Shown here: positions 18,948-27,834 of the stretch, piece after piece
Layout: every line of letters starts with the position of its first letter
Position numbering within the stretch: the first letter of the stretch is position 1
DNA from: CAWHMS01 sp963830495
GTDB lineage: Bacteria; Actinomycetota; Actinomycetes; Propionibacteriales; Nocardioidaceae
Assembly (NCBI GenBank): GCA_963830495.1
Contig: CAWHMS010000002.1
Span: 1,388,477-1,452,476, forward strand
Reading direction: 5' to 3'
DNA length: 64,000 nt
The notes under the pieces: generated by a model
What the model saw: the letters and a program-made list of their open reading frames with translations, nothing else
Told to the model about the DNA's origin: nothing
Databases searched by the model: none
Program-made: the position numbers and the translations under genes

Positions 18948-20738
18948 ATGCGCTCATGGACGTCGAAGCCGGAGGCGGCGAGCAGTCAGGGGTTGCTGAG
19001 GCGGTACTTCCCGATCCTCGAGTGGCTACCGGCATACCGGCGCGCCTGGTTGAAAGCTGACGCCGTCGCGGGGCTCTCCGTATGGGCACTTCTGGTTCCG
19101 CAGAGCTTGGCCTACGCGACGCTCGCCGGAGTGCCGGTCCAGTACGGGCTCTACACCGCCTTTGCTGCCCTTCTCGCCTACCCCCTCTTCGGGACATCGC
19201 GCCATCTAGCGGAAGGGCCCAGCGCGGCCGTCTGTGCGGTCTGTGCCGCCACGATCACTCCGCTGGTGGGCGCCGATGCTCTCGGGACCAGTGCCGCGGC
19301 GCCGTACGCAGCGGCACTCGCACTGTCGACCGCTCTGGTCTATCTCGGGCTCGGGCTGCTTCGGATGGGGTGGGTCTCGACGTTCCTGTCCAAGGCCGTC
19401 ATGGCCGGCTTTGTGCTGGGATTCGCGATCGGCATCATCATCGACCAGTCGCACAAGCTCCTGGGCACGCCTGCTCCGGAAGGATCCTACCTCCAAGAAC
19501 TCTGGGGAACGATCAAGGAGATTCCCGAAACCAACCTGCCCACGCTCGCAGTCGGAGTTGGATCGCTCGGGTTACTTGTGCTGCTGCGGGCATGGCGGCC
19601 GCGTTGGCCGCGGGCACTCATCGTGATGGCATTGGCGATCCTCGCGGTGTCGTGGTCAGACCTGTCCGAACACGGCGTGGCCGTGACAGGAGACGTCCCC
19701 ACAGGCCTCTTTGACATCGGTTCCCCCGGCATCGGCTGGAGTGACACCGGCTCACTGCTCATCGGGGCACTTGCTGTGGTCTTCGTCGGCTACTCAGAGT
19801 CTCTCGCAGCTGCGCGATCTATGGCGGCGAAGAGCGGTTACGAGATCGACCCCAACCAGGAGCTGATCGCTCAAGGTGCCTCATGTGGAGCTGCCGGACT
19901 CGTCGGCGGCTTCCCGGTCGACGGCAGCCTGTCGAAGACGTCGGTCGCTGCTTCGGCGGGGCAGAAATCCCAGATGGCATCACTGATCAACGCTGTGTTC
20001 ATCCTCCTGACGATGCTCTTCCTGGCCAGCCTGTTCGAGAACCTCCCCTCGGCCACGCTCGGAGCCGTTGTCATCGACGCGATGCTCGGCCTCGTGACGT
20101 TCCGTGAGCTCATCCGCTACTACCGCGTTAACCGCGCTGACTGGGTGTTCTTCCTCGGCGCGATGGCGGGCATACTGGTGTTCGGGATCATTGCGGGCAT
20201 TCTCATCGGCGTCGCCCTCTCGCTGCTTCTCCTCATCGACCGGTCCTCACGTACAGACGTACGCCGGGTTGGCAAGTCGCCGTCGTCCGGCATGTACCAC
20301 AGCGTCGAGGAGATGCCCGACATCGCCACCACGCGGGGCATCGTGGTGCTGCGGATCTACGGCCCCCTTTTCTTCGCCGACGCGGACAGGTTCCGGAGCA
20401 CGGCGAAATCGCTGGCGGGGGCCGAACCACGGCTGCGAGGCGTGGTCGTGGATGCAGGCGCTGTCACGCTCACCGACACCGACGGCGCGGACATTCTCGC
20501 TCAGGTAGCCCAAGAGCTGAAGCGAGACGGCGCCGCGCTCGCACTCGCGCGGGTCCACCGTTCGACGCTTGAACTGTGGACGCGGGCAGGACTGGTCGAC
20601 CTGCTCGGTCCCGACTCGGTATTCGAGTCCATCGACGACGCGGTGGTTGCCCTCACTCAGAGCACTGCAGACCGTGCCCCTCCGGGGTCGGAGATGCAGC
20701 ATGGAAGGAATTCCCATGACGAACACGAACACGACTGA
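18948..20738 (+). CDS. SulP-family anion transporter with STAS domain
   Basis: 596 residues from ATG 18948; ATG 18921 is also in frame and neither has a clear ribosome site. The N-terminal signature RYFPILEWLPAYRRAWLKAD leads into ten to fourteen helices including the SulP motif SVWALLVPQSLAYATLAGVPVQYGLY. A cytoplasmic STAS domain begins at ~residue 465 (GIVVLRIYGPLFFADADRF, VVVDAGAVTLTDTDGAD). SulP proteins import sulfate, bicarbonate or dicarboxylates. The broken arylsulfatase 3.6 kb upstream suggests sulfate (inference). The last 23 bases overlap the start of the DUF2252 gene, so the two are coupled. Confidence 0.85.
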   Translation: MRSWTSKPEAASSQGLLRRYFPILEWLPAYRRAWLKADAVAGLSVWALLVPQSLAYATLAGVPVQYGLYTAFAALLAYPLFGTSRHLAEGPSAAVCAVCAATITPLVGADALGTSAAAPYAAALALSTALVYLGLGLLRMGWVSTFLSKAVMAGFVLGFAIGIIIDQSHKLLGTPAPEGSYLQELWGTIKEIPETNLPTLAVGVGSLGLLVLLRAWRPRWPRALIVMALAILAVSWSDLSEHGVAVTGDVPTGLFDIGSPGIGWSDTGSLLIGALAVVFVGYSESLAAARSMAAKSGYEIDPNQELIAQGASCGAAGLVGGFPVDGSLSKTSVAASAGQKSQMASLINAVFILLTMLFLASLFENLPSATLGAVVIDAMLGLVTFRELIRYYRVNRADWVFFLGAMAGILVFGIIAGILIGVALSLLLLIDRSSRTDVRRVGKSPSSGMYHSVEEMPDIATTRGIVVLRIYGPLFFADADRFRSTAKSLAGAEPRLRGVVVDAGAVTLTDTDGADILAQVAQELKRDGAALALARVHRSTLELWTRAGLVDLLGPDSVFESIDDAVVALTQSTADRAPPGSEMQHGRNSHDEHEHD

Positions 20739-22170
20739 ACGAACGGTGAACCTCGCGCGCCAGAGGCGCCCAAGGTCCGCAGGGGTCGCCGATCTCAGCC
20801 GCGAGGATCGATTCTCTTTCGGAAAGGCGGCCCGCAAGGACGCTCCGCTGGACGGACACGGGAAGCTGGTCGTCGACGGCAGGGATGATCCAGTCGACCT
20901 GCTCGTCAGCCAGGAGGGCCCTCGTGTGCCTGAGCTGATACCGCTACGACACGGCCGCATGCTGGTCTCACCGTTCGCCTACTTCCGGGGTGCCGCACTG
21001 CCGATGGCGGCCGACCTCGCGAGGACGCCGAGCTCCGGCCTCCGTGTCCAGCTGTGCGGAGACGCTCACCTCGCAAACTTCGGCGCCTTCGCGTCCCCGG
21101 AACGTCGACTCGTCTTCGACCTGAACGATTTCGACGAGAGCCACCCCGGGCCGTTCGAGTGGGACGTGAAGCGACTTGCTGCAAGCATCGTGGTCGCCGG
21201 CCGAGAGAACGGGTTCTCGCGAAAGCAGCAATGTGAGGTTGTACTCGCGGGGGTGTCCGGCTACCGCTCAGCGATGAAGGATTTCGCTGGTCAGGCGCTG
21301 ATGCAGGTCTGGTATGCCCGGCTGGACATCGAGGACGTCCTGCGCAAGTACCGAAACCAGGTGAAGAAGAAGCAGGTCAAGGCAGCGGCGAACATGCTCG
21401 CGAAGGCACGGCGTCGAGACAGCACGCAGGCCCTGGGGAAGCTGACGAGGGTGGTAGACGGGCGGCGCCGCATCATCGGCGATCCGCCGCTGGTCGTCCC
21501 GGTCGAGGATTTGTTCTCCGAGATGGAGACGGAGGCGCTGTATGAGGAGATCCACCAGCTCATACGCAAGTACGCACGCAGCCTGACGCCGAACCGTCGG
21601 CATCTCCTCGACCAGTTCACGCTCGTCCAGGTGGCGCGCAAGGTCGTCGGTGTAGGCAGCGTCGGGACTCGCGCCTGGATTCTCCTGCTGGAAGCCGACG
21701 ATGGTGAGGAGCCGCTCTTCCTGCAGGCAAAGGAGGCACACAAGTCCGTGCTCGCGGCGTACACGACACGCAGTCGGTACGCAAACCAGGGCCAGCGGGT
21801 CGTCACAGGTCAACGGCTGATGCAGGCAACCAGTGACATCTTTCTCGGCTGGCAGCGCACCACCGGCCCCGATGGGATTACCCGCGACTACTACGTGCGC
21901 CAACTCCGCGACTGGAAGCTCTCAGCGCGCCTAGAGACCATGACGCCGGCTTCGATGACGATCTACGCCCGGCTGTGTGGCTGGACCCTCGCGCGCGCCC
22001 ACGCTCGCTCCGGTGATCGAATGGCCATTGCTGGCTATCTGGGGCGGTCGGAGAAGTTCGACCGCGCCCTGCTCGACTTCGCCGAGGCATACGCCGATCT
22101 CAACGAGCAGGACTACGCCAGGCTCGTGCAAGCAGTAGCCGACGGTCGCCTCGAGGCCGCGGATCGCTAG
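20716..22170 (+). CDS. DUF2252 protein
   Basis: 484 residues. ATG 20716 is chosen because GGAAGGAA lies 6 bases before it. The DUF2252 signature is clear: MLVSPFAYFRGAA, LCGDAHLANFG, FDLNDFDES, EWDVKRLAAS and the C-terminal DYYVRQLRDWK and ALLDFAEAYADLN. The fold resembles aminoglycoside phosphotransferase/protein-kinase-like enzymes (GDAHLANFG ~ catalytic loop, DLNDFDE ~ metal loop), so ATP-dependent phosphorylation is likely but no substrate is known. Coupled to sulP by overlap. Confidence 0.85.
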   Translation: MTNTNTTERTVNLARQRRPRSAGVADLSREDRFSFGKAARKDAPLDGHGKLVVDGRDDPVDLLVSQEGPRVPELIPLRHGRMLVSPFAYFRGAALPMAADLARTPSSGLRVQLCGDAHLANFGAFASPERRLVFDLNDFDESHPGPFEWDVKRLAASIVVAGRENGFSRKQQCEVVLAGVSGYRSAMKDFAGQALMQVWYARLDIEDVLRKYRNQVKKKQVKAAANMLAKARRRDSTQALGKLTRVVDGRRRIIGDPPLVVPVEDLFSEMETEALYEEIHQLIRKYARSLTPNRRHLLDQFTLVQVARKVVGVGSVGTRAWILLLEADDGEEPLFLQAKEAHKSVLAAYTTRSRYANQGQRVVTGQRLMQATSDIFLGWQRTTGPDGITRDYYVRQLRDWKLSARLETMTPASMTIYARLCGWTLARAHARSGDRMAIAGYLGRSEKFDRALLDFAEAYADLNEQDYARLVQAVADGRLEAADR

Positions 22171-22200
22171 GGCTGGGACGATTCGTCAAAGGGCATCGAC

Positions 22201-22443
22201 ATGGGCAGTTACGAGATCACATCCACCGTTCGCGAAACCTGCGAGCAAGGGGACCACATCCGCTATGTCGCGGTCAGTCGAATCACACCACCCACAGAAG
22301 TCGTCGACGTCTCGGTGGCACGCCTCATGCTGTCGTTCGGCGACATAGTCTTCCTTCGCGCTCCCAACGACAACGAGCGCCAAGCGATCAGGAAGTGGCG
22401 ATGCGGATGCGGCAACAGGACCATCGAGATCGAAGGCAGTTGA
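22201..22443 (+). CDS. small hypothetical protein
   Basis: 80 residues, beginning MGSYEITSTVRETCEQGDH, AAAGGG 8 bases ahead of the ATG. Central stretch HIRYVAVSRITPPTEV and the end KWRCGCGNRTIEIEG with a CxC pair. Size and beta-strand pattern are like the small DUF3892 proteins, but I cannot confirm it. It lies 30 bp after DUF2252 and just before a decayed DUF2252 end, so it probably belongs to the same transcript. Confidence 0.5.
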   Translation: MGSYEITSTVRETCEQGDHIRYVAVSRITPPTEVVDVSVARLMLSFGDIVFLRAPNDNERQAIRKWRCGCGNRTIEIEGS

Positions 22444-22498
22444 GTCGCCTTGCGCTCACGGAGGACCGTCTGGGCCGCCCCACCATTGCCGTGTGGAC

Positions 22499-22694
22499 GT
22501 TTGAGCGTACGTACCCCCGTGGTCACGCTCGGTGTGCGGGTAGTGCGATGCCTCCACGCTACGAGGGGAAGCCCACAAGTTCGACGCCCGCAATCGTGGA
22601 GTTCGCCGAGCGCTACGCCGACCTCAACGAGCCGCACCATGCGGCACTTGCTCGGGCTGTCGAGAGCGGACGCACGAAGGCGGCACCGGGCTGA
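22499..22694 (+). pseudogene. 3' remnant of a second DUF2252 gene
   Basis: Reading YPRGHARCAGSAM then YEGK and, after a one-base shift near 22577, KFD and AIVEFAERYADLNEPHHAAL to the stop at 22694. This matches the C-terminus of the neighbour (LARAHARSGDRM, YLGRSEKFDRALLDFAEAYADLNEQ). About 60 codons survive. A tandem duplicate of the DUF2252 gene was lost, with the small gene at 22201 between the two. Confidence 0.75.
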
Positions 22695-22714
22695 GGGGCC
22701 AGTTGCGCGTAGGC

Positions 22715-23379
22715 TCAGGCGAACAGCAGGTCGGCTGCTGTCGCCAGCAACCAGCCGCCGACCACCAGCCCCAGCACGATGGACAGCACCCGCATGTGCC
22801 GCACGATCCATCTGCGACAGCTCGCCAGCGCCCTGGTCGCCCGAGGCCGCGCAAAGACGTAGGCGCCGATAGTCAATATCATTCCGACCTGGAACACCGC
22901 CAGGAACACCAGCAGGGCCAGCCACGCCTCGACCGGCGACACGTCAGCCGCGACGATCTGCGACACCCCGGCCACGAACACGCCTAGCTGTTTGACGTTG
23001 ACCAAGGCGATGACGACGCCTAGGACGGTCGTCCCTCGGATCGTCATCGTGTCAAGTCGGTCCACGACACCCGGGAGCGCCTGCTCGGACGACGTACGGT
23101 GACGGATCATCTGCCGCAGCGACATGACGACGAGCGCAGCACCGAGCACGCCGAGTGCGGCGCCCGCGACCGCCGACCCCCGTCCGAAGCCGTTGTCGCG
23201 CGACGTCGCGAGTGCGAAGGTGCCGATCGACGCGTAGACGGCTGTCAACGTGGCGACGAATGCGCTGGCCTTGGCGAGGCCGCGGGCCGACATCAACAAC
23301 GTGATGGCAATGAGGAGGGAACGGGTGCGAGCGCACCGACGATCGCGATGGGGACGAGCTCTGCCAGCAGACTCGTCAC
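22715..23379 (-). pseudogene. GAP-family exporter (Sap-like), one-base frameshift
   Basis: GTG 23379 with GAGGAG 8 bases upstream starts VTSLLAELVPIAIVGALAPVP; the phase then breaks at ~23317 in a GGAGGG run, and the next phase continues at LMSARGLAKASAFVATLTAV through six hydrophobic helices to 22715. The signature ALAPVP...LMSARGLAKA is that of the GAP/Sap family, known in mycobacteria for moving (glyco)lipids to the surface. Repaired length ~221 residues is normal. The single missing base may be a sequencing error, in which case the gene is intact. Confidence 0.8.
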
Positions 23380-23395
23380 GCGGCCACTCCTCGGT

Positions 23396-23623
23396 TCACC
23401 CCGATGGGCCGCCTGGTTCGACCCGGATCCGATCCACCTCGAGCCCCAGCCGCGTGAGCCGATCGAGGATGTACCCGACTGGTGTCACTTCGTCAGCTGG
23501 GATCGTCAACCAGCAGCCCGATGCGTCACCAGTCAGCGTTGCGCCTTCGAGCGCGGCGGTAAGCACAGGTCCGATCCTGCCCGCAACCCGAATCTCGTAT
23601 CGCATGGTCGGCGCCGCTGTCAC
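23396..23623 (-). CDS. small protein, second of a pair (copy 2)
   Basis: 75 residues. The GTG start overlaps the stop of the preceding gene in a GTGA arrangement, so translation is coupled; MRYEIRV six residues later is an alternative start. Sequence: MRYEIRVAGRIGPVLTAAL, a short strand CWLTIPADE, and a final helix YILDRLTRLGLEVDRIRVEP. Same family and same order as at 16788-17236. Compact beta-alpha shape, no signal or membrane segment, function unknown. Confidence 0.6.
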   Translation of the reverse strand: MTAAPTMRYEIRVAGRIGPVLTAALEGATLTGDASGCWLTIPADEVTPVGYILDRLTRLGLEVDRIRVEPGGPSG

Positions 23624-23847
23624 CCGGCAGGCTCGACGAGTCGGCGAACCTCGTGCACCTTCAGTCCCAGGTCCTGGAGCCGGGTCAGCATCCCGATCAG
23701 CGCCGCCTGGTCAGGGACATCGCTGCTCATGACCGTGCTCGCGGGCTCGACTGTCGCGGTGACGTTGCCGAATTCAGCTCGTATTTCGGACAGGATCCGG
23801 TCGTCGACGTCACCGTTGACGTGGACTTCGTAGGTCCACTGCGTCAT
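23620..23847 (-). CDS. small protein, first of a pair (copy 2)
   Basis: 75 residues from ATG 23847 (MTQWTYEVHVNGDVDD) with GTGAGG just ahead. Contains a beta-rich middle NVTATVEPASTVMSSDV and the helix DQAALIGMLTRLQDLGLKV. Head-to-head with the MalT-like regulator gene, 159 bp apart, which suggests shared control by that regulator (inference). The pair lies upstream of the GAP gene on the same strand. Confidence 0.6.
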   Translation of the reverse strand: MTQWTYEVHVNGDVDDRILSEIRAEFGNVTATVEPASTVMSSDVPDQAALIGMLTRLQDLGLKVHEVRRLVEPAG

Positions 23848-23990
23848 TGCCTCACCCCCAGGTCGGAAGCGTTGCCAGCCTGGCATGCCGGGCAATCCCG
23901 CACATCACCCCCTGCGGGTAGTCGGGAAATGCTGAACCGAGGTTCCCCCGCCACTAGGCTGAACTCGGTTGGACGGGGGTCGAGCCTGAA

Positions 23991-24006
23991 AGCAAGGTGC
24001 CTTGCT
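23991..24006. promoter_or_regulatory. inverted repeat abutting the regulator's start codon
   Basis: AGCAAGG and CCTTGCT, 7 bp each, separated by TG and ending at the base before GTG 24007. It covers the place of the ribosome site. Either an operator for autoregulation or an RNA hairpin that hides the start. Confidence 0.45.
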
Positions 24007-26691
24007 GTGCTGTCGACCGGAACGGTCACTCGGGTCGACGTGAGTGGATCCGCGCCCGCTGACCTGCTGGCGACGAAGCTGGCCATCCCGCAGCCGCCAC
24101 CCGGACTTGTCACGCGGTCGCGTCTGGTCCAACGTCTGGACGAGGGTGCCTCCGATCGCGTCACGTTGGTGAGCGCTGGCCCCGGCTGGGGCAAGACGAT
24201 GTTGGCTGCGAGCTGGGCGAACACGCTCCCTTCGTCGCAGCCGCTGGCCTGGCTCTCCCTGGACTCCTACGACAACGATCCCGTGCTCTTCTGGGCCTAC
24301 CTGCTGTCGGCGATCCGGGCCGCCGGCGAAGTCGTCGGCGGATCACTGAGCAACCTGGCCATCAACCCGCCCATCGGCCAGGAGGTGCTGCGCCGGATCA
24401 TCGTGGGACTCGGCAAGATCGAGCGGCCGCTGGTCCTCGTGCTGGACGACTTCGGCGAGATCCACAACCCCGACATTCTGGAGGGGGTCGCAGGTCTGTT
24501 GAGACACCCGATGCCGCTGCGGCTCGTTCTCCTTACCCGGACCGACCCGCGGCTGCCGCTGTACCGGTTGCGCGTCGAAGGCAAACTGAGCGAGATCCGC
24601 GTGGCTGACCTCGCCTTCACCGAAGACGAAGCCAGCGCCCTCCTGCACCGGAGCGGGGTCACCCTCACCACGCACCTGACCCGTCGGGTCATGGAACGGA
24701 CGGAGGGCTGGGCCGTCGGGCTTCGGTTGGCGGCACTCTTCGCTGCGCAGCCGGGTCAGGCGGATCGGATCGAGGAGTTCACTGGCGACGAGGGTGCTGT
24801 GGCGGAGTACCTCCTCGAGGAGGTACTTGCGGAGGTGTCGCCGGAGCAGCGAAGCTTCCTGCTGCGCACGGCCGTCGCGGACCGTCTGTGCGCTGAGCTG
24901 GCGGACGAGCTCTGTGACTCCAACGGCGGGCAGCGGCAGTTGGAGGAGCTGGCACAGGCCAACGCGTTCGTCGTCGCGTTGGGGCCAGGGCATCGCTGGT
25001 TCCGCTACCACCCGCTGATGGCAGAGCTGCTTCGCTATCGACTTCTGCTGGACGAGCCCGCGCTGGTCCCCGAACTGCACCGGCGGGCAGCGCACTGGTT
25101 CGCGGCCAGGAGTGAGGCGCTGGAGGCGGTCCGGCACGCGGTGCGCGCTCAAGACTGGCAGCTGGTGGGCGAGCTCATCGTCACGCTAGCGGCCGTCCGT
25201 GCTGTCTCGGGCGAGCGGCAGGCGTTCGACGCTCTGCTCGCCGATATCCCCGTCCACGAGTTCCAGACCAGCCCGGAGCTGCGGCTGTGCGCCGCCCTCC
25301 GCTGCTTCATTGCTCGGGACTACATCGGGTTCGCCAGCCAGGTCGATCAAGCCCGCGCGATGGCGGCCGAACGCCCAACCACGACGCTCGGTGCGACACA
25401 GGTGTTCCTGCGGGTTGCCGATCTCGTCCTTGCTCGGCTCAGCGGAGACATCAGCGGTCTCATCGAGGCCAGCAAGGAGCTCCTGGGTTGGGGGCTCGTG
25501 GGGGACGGGTTCGGGCATCGGGCTGCCGCGCAGTATCAATCCGTGGCGGTGAGCAATCTCGGTGTGGGGCTGGTGTGGTCCGCGCGCGACAAGGAGGCAG
25601 ACCCGCACCTGCACGCAGCGCTGAGTTCGGCTACCGAAAGTGGCACCGACCTGACGCTCGTCAACAGCTACGCGTACCTCGGGCTGCTGGAGCTGACCCG
25701 AGGTCAGGTGGGAGCCGCACATACCTATGCCTCGCACGGTTTGGAGCTGGCCGAGCGCAGTGGGGGCATCGAGCTCGCGCAAAGCATCATGATCTTCGCG
25801 GTTCTGGCGGCGGTCGAGCTCGAGCACCACGACGTGGCGGCAGCGCAGACACACCTGGACGCAGCGCTGGCCGCGCTTCACAACGACCCCGAACCGACGT
25901 CCGGCGTGGCTGTCCAAGCCCTCCAGGCGAGGCTTTTCCTGGACTCGGGACGGATCACGGCGGCCCGGGCAGCCATGACCCGGCTGCGCGCGGGCAGCCT
26001 CGACATCCAGCCGCCGGAGCTGCTCGCCGCCTGGCTTGCAACAACTGATGCCGAGATCGACCTGGCGACGGGCCAACCGGAGTCTGCCTGGGACCGTCTG
26101 TCTTCGTTTCTTGACGGACAGACCGTGGCCACCGACGGGCTGCGGACTTGCGCTGCGCGAGCGAGCCTGGCGCTGCGGCAGTTCGCCGCCGCCGCGGAGC
26201 TCGCGCGCTCCGTTGCCGACACGTCCACCAACCCGGTCGTTGGAGTCAGCGCGTGGCTGGTCGTGGCTGCTGCGGCCGATCAGCAGCGCGACGACCATCG
26301 GGCGCTCGCTGCGCTCGACCGCGCACTTGAGCTCGCCGAACCTGACAACATCCGGCGGCCGTTCGTGGTGCTCGCCCATCCTCGGCTCGGATCCATCTTG
26401 CGGCACCGCCTCCGGCTCGGAACGGGCGGACCGTTCGCCACGGGGGTGGCCGCCGACCTCGACAGCGGCGGGCCGGCCGCAGCGCTCCCGCCCGTGAGCG
26501 AACCGTTGACGGACCGTGAACGAGTCGTCTTAAGCCACTTGGCGACGCTGCAGACCAATGGCGAAATCGCTGTCGAGCTGTGCATATCGGTCAACACGGT
26601 CAAAGCGCACGCGCGCACTGCCTACCGCAAGCTGAACGCGTCGAACCGTCGCGAGGCGGTCAAGCGGGCACGTGACCTGGGGATCATCTAG
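24007..26691 (+). CDS. MalT-like LuxR-family regulator (STAND ATPase)
   Basis: 894 residues, the size of MalT. P-loop GPGWGKT at ~58, Walker B LVLVLDDFG at ~145, winged-helix region RTEGWAVGLRLAAL at ~235, then ~450 residues of TPR-like helices, and a C-terminal LuxR helix-turn-helix (LTDRERVVLSHL, SVNTVKAHARTAYRKL). Such proteins bind ATP and an inducer, oligomerise and activate transcription. GTG 24007 is the likely start; the frame is open further upstream but lies over the divergent small genes. The ligand is unknown. Target genes may be the divergent pair or the DUF7144-DUF6325 genes downstream. Confidence 0.85.
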   Translation: MLSTGTVTRVDVSGSAPADLLATKLAIPQPPPGLVTRSRLVQRLDEGASDRVTLVSAGPGWGKTMLAASWANTLPSSQPLAWLSLDSYDNDPVLFWAYLLSAIRAAGEVVGGSLSNLAINPPIGQEVLRRIIVGLGKIERPLVLVLDDFGEIHNPDILEGVAGLLRHPMPLRLVLLTRTDPRLPLYRLRVEGKLSEIRVADLAFTEDEASALLHRSGVTLTTHLTRRVMERTEGWAVGLRLAALFAAQPGQADRIEEFTGDEGAVAEYLLEEVLAEVSPEQRSFLLRTAVADRLCAELADELCDSNGGQRQLEELAQANAFVVALGPGHRWFRYHPLMAELLRYRLLLDEPALVPELHRRAAHWFAARSEALEAVRHAVRAQDWQLVGELIVTLAAVRAVSGERQAFDALLADIPVHEFQTSPELRLCAALRCFIARDYIGFASQVDQARAMAAERPTTTLGATQVFLRVADLVLARLSGDISGLIEASKELLGWGLVGDGFGHRAAAQYQSVAVSNLGVGLVWSARDKEADPHLHAALSSATESGTDLTLVNSYAYLGLLELTRGQVGAAHTYASHGLELAERSGGIELAQSIMIFAVLAAVELEHHDVAAAQTHLDAALAALHNDPEPTSGVAVQALQARLFLDSGRITAARAAMTRLRAGSLDIQPPELLAAWLATTDAEIDLATGQPESAWDRLSSFLDGQTVATDGLRTCAARASLALRQFAAAAELARSVADTSTNPVVGVSAWLVVAAAADQQRDDHRALAALDRALELAEPDNIRRPFVVLAHPRLGSILRHRLRLGTGGPFATGVAADLDSGGPAAALPPVSEPLTDRERVVLSHLATLQTNGEIAVELCISVNTVKAHARTAYRKLNASNRREAVKRARDLGII

Positions 26692-26783
26692 GCACCGCTC
26701 ACCGATCACCCCTTCCGGATGAGGCGCAACGAGGCGCACAGGCGCAACAGTGAGGACACCTTCTGTGGGAGAAAGGGGTCATC

Positions 26784-27236
26784 ATGACGTATTCCTCAGA
26801 GCCGGTCTCGGATAGACGGGGCCAATCGACCGCGGGTGTTCCCGAAGCGACTGGCTGGACGGGGTGGATCGCCTTCGCCGGCGTGATGATGGTGCTGCTG
26901 GGCACATTCCACGCAATCGAGGGTCTTGTCGCGATCTTCGACGACGGCTACTACCTGGTGAGCCAGGAAGGGCTGGTCGTCAGCGTCGACTACACCGGAT
27001 GGGGCTGGGCGCACCTCCTGCTCGGCATCATCGTGGCGCTGGCAGGTGTGTCGTTGTTCGCAGGACGCATGTGGGCTCGCATCGTCGCCGTCTTGGCGTC
27101 GATGCTCAGCGCCGTCGTCAACATCGTGTTCTTCGCCGCCTTCCCGTTCTGGTCGGCGACCATGATCGTCCTCAACATCCTCATCATCTGGGCCGTCATG
27201 GTGCATGGCTCGGAGATGAAGTCCGACGAGTACTGA
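26784..27236 (+). CDS. DUF7144 membrane protein
   Basis: 150 residues with GGAGAAAGGGG before the ATG. Four helices: GWIAFAGVMMVLLGTFHAIEG, GWGWAHLLLGIIVALAGVSL, ARIVAVLASMLSAVVNIVFF and ATMIVLNILIIWAVMVHG. The F-H-x-I-E-G and Y-x-x-W-G-W-A-H motifs mark the family. Role unknown; often next to stress-type genes. Followed after 12 bases by the DUF6325 gene, hence one operon. Confidence 0.8.
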   Translation: MTYSSEPVSDRRGQSTAGVPEATGWTGWIAFAGVMMVLLGTFHAIEGLVAIFDDGYYLVSQEGLVVSVDYTGWGWAHLLLGIIVALAGVSLFAGRMWARIVAVLASMLSAVVNIVFFAAFPFWSATMIVLNILIIWAVMVHGSEMKSDEY

Positions 27237-27248
27237 GGGGTTACGGAG

Positions 27249-27788
27249 ATGTCGATAGGACCGGTTCAGCTCCTCGTACTGGGTTTCAAGCACCCGCAGT
27301 TCCACGGCGAGATCATCGCCGAGCTCGAGCGTCTTCGAGAGAGTGACACAGTCAGGGTGATCGACGCCTTGGCCGTCTACAAGGACGCCGCAGGGGAGAT
27401 CGAGGTCGAACACCTGAGCAACCTCTCGCTGGACGAGGCGCGTGAGCTCGGGAGCAAGGTCGGCGCCCTGCTCGGACTGGGCATCGACGGCGAGGAGGGG
27501 ATGGTGGCGGGCGCGTTGGCCGGGGCGTCAGCAGCCGAGGACGGCTTCGATGTCTTCGACGACGATGACGCCTGGGACGTGATCGAGGAGATCCCCAACG
27601 ATTCCGCTGCTGCGCTGCTGCTCATCGAGCATCACTGGGCGGTGCCGCTACGAGACGCGATCGCGCGTGCCGGAGGTTTCCGTCTGAGCGACGGCTTCAT
27701 CAGCCCGCTCGACCTGGTGGCAATCGGGCTGCTGTCAGCCGAGGAAGCCAAAGAACTGCACGAGCTGGAGGTGGCGGGCGCCGCCTGA
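27249..27788 (+). CDS. DUF6325/DUF1269-type protein
   Basis: 179 residues starting MSIGPVQLLVLGFKHPQFHG, typical of this family. Residues ~1-60 form a ferredoxin-like unit; residues ~75-95 are Gly/Ala-rich; IEEIPNDSAAALLLIEHHWAVPLRDAI is the second conserved unit; a SHOCT-like helix EEAKELHELE ends the protein. Thought to be soluble or membrane-associated, no enzyme activity known. Second gene of the DUF7144 operon; a strongly initiated microprotein follows 46 bp later. Confidence 0.8.
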   Translation: MSIGPVQLLVLGFKHPQFHGEIIAELERLRESDTVRVIDALAVYKDAAGEIEVEHLSNLSLDEARELGSKVGALLGLGIDGEEGMVAGALAGASAAEDGFDVFDDDDAWDVIEEIPNDSAAALLLIEHHWAVPLRDAIARAGGFRLSDGFISPLDLVAIGLLSAEEAKELHELEVAGAA

Positions 27789-27834
27789 TATCGGCGGCTT
27801 GCCCGGTCTCCCGAGTACGGTAAGGAGGTGCGGC

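Noticed and set aside
25186..26406. 406-codon minus-strand ORF inside the MalT-like gene
   Set aside because: Antisense shadow; the plus strand has clear LuxR and P-loop motifs throughout, while this frame has none.
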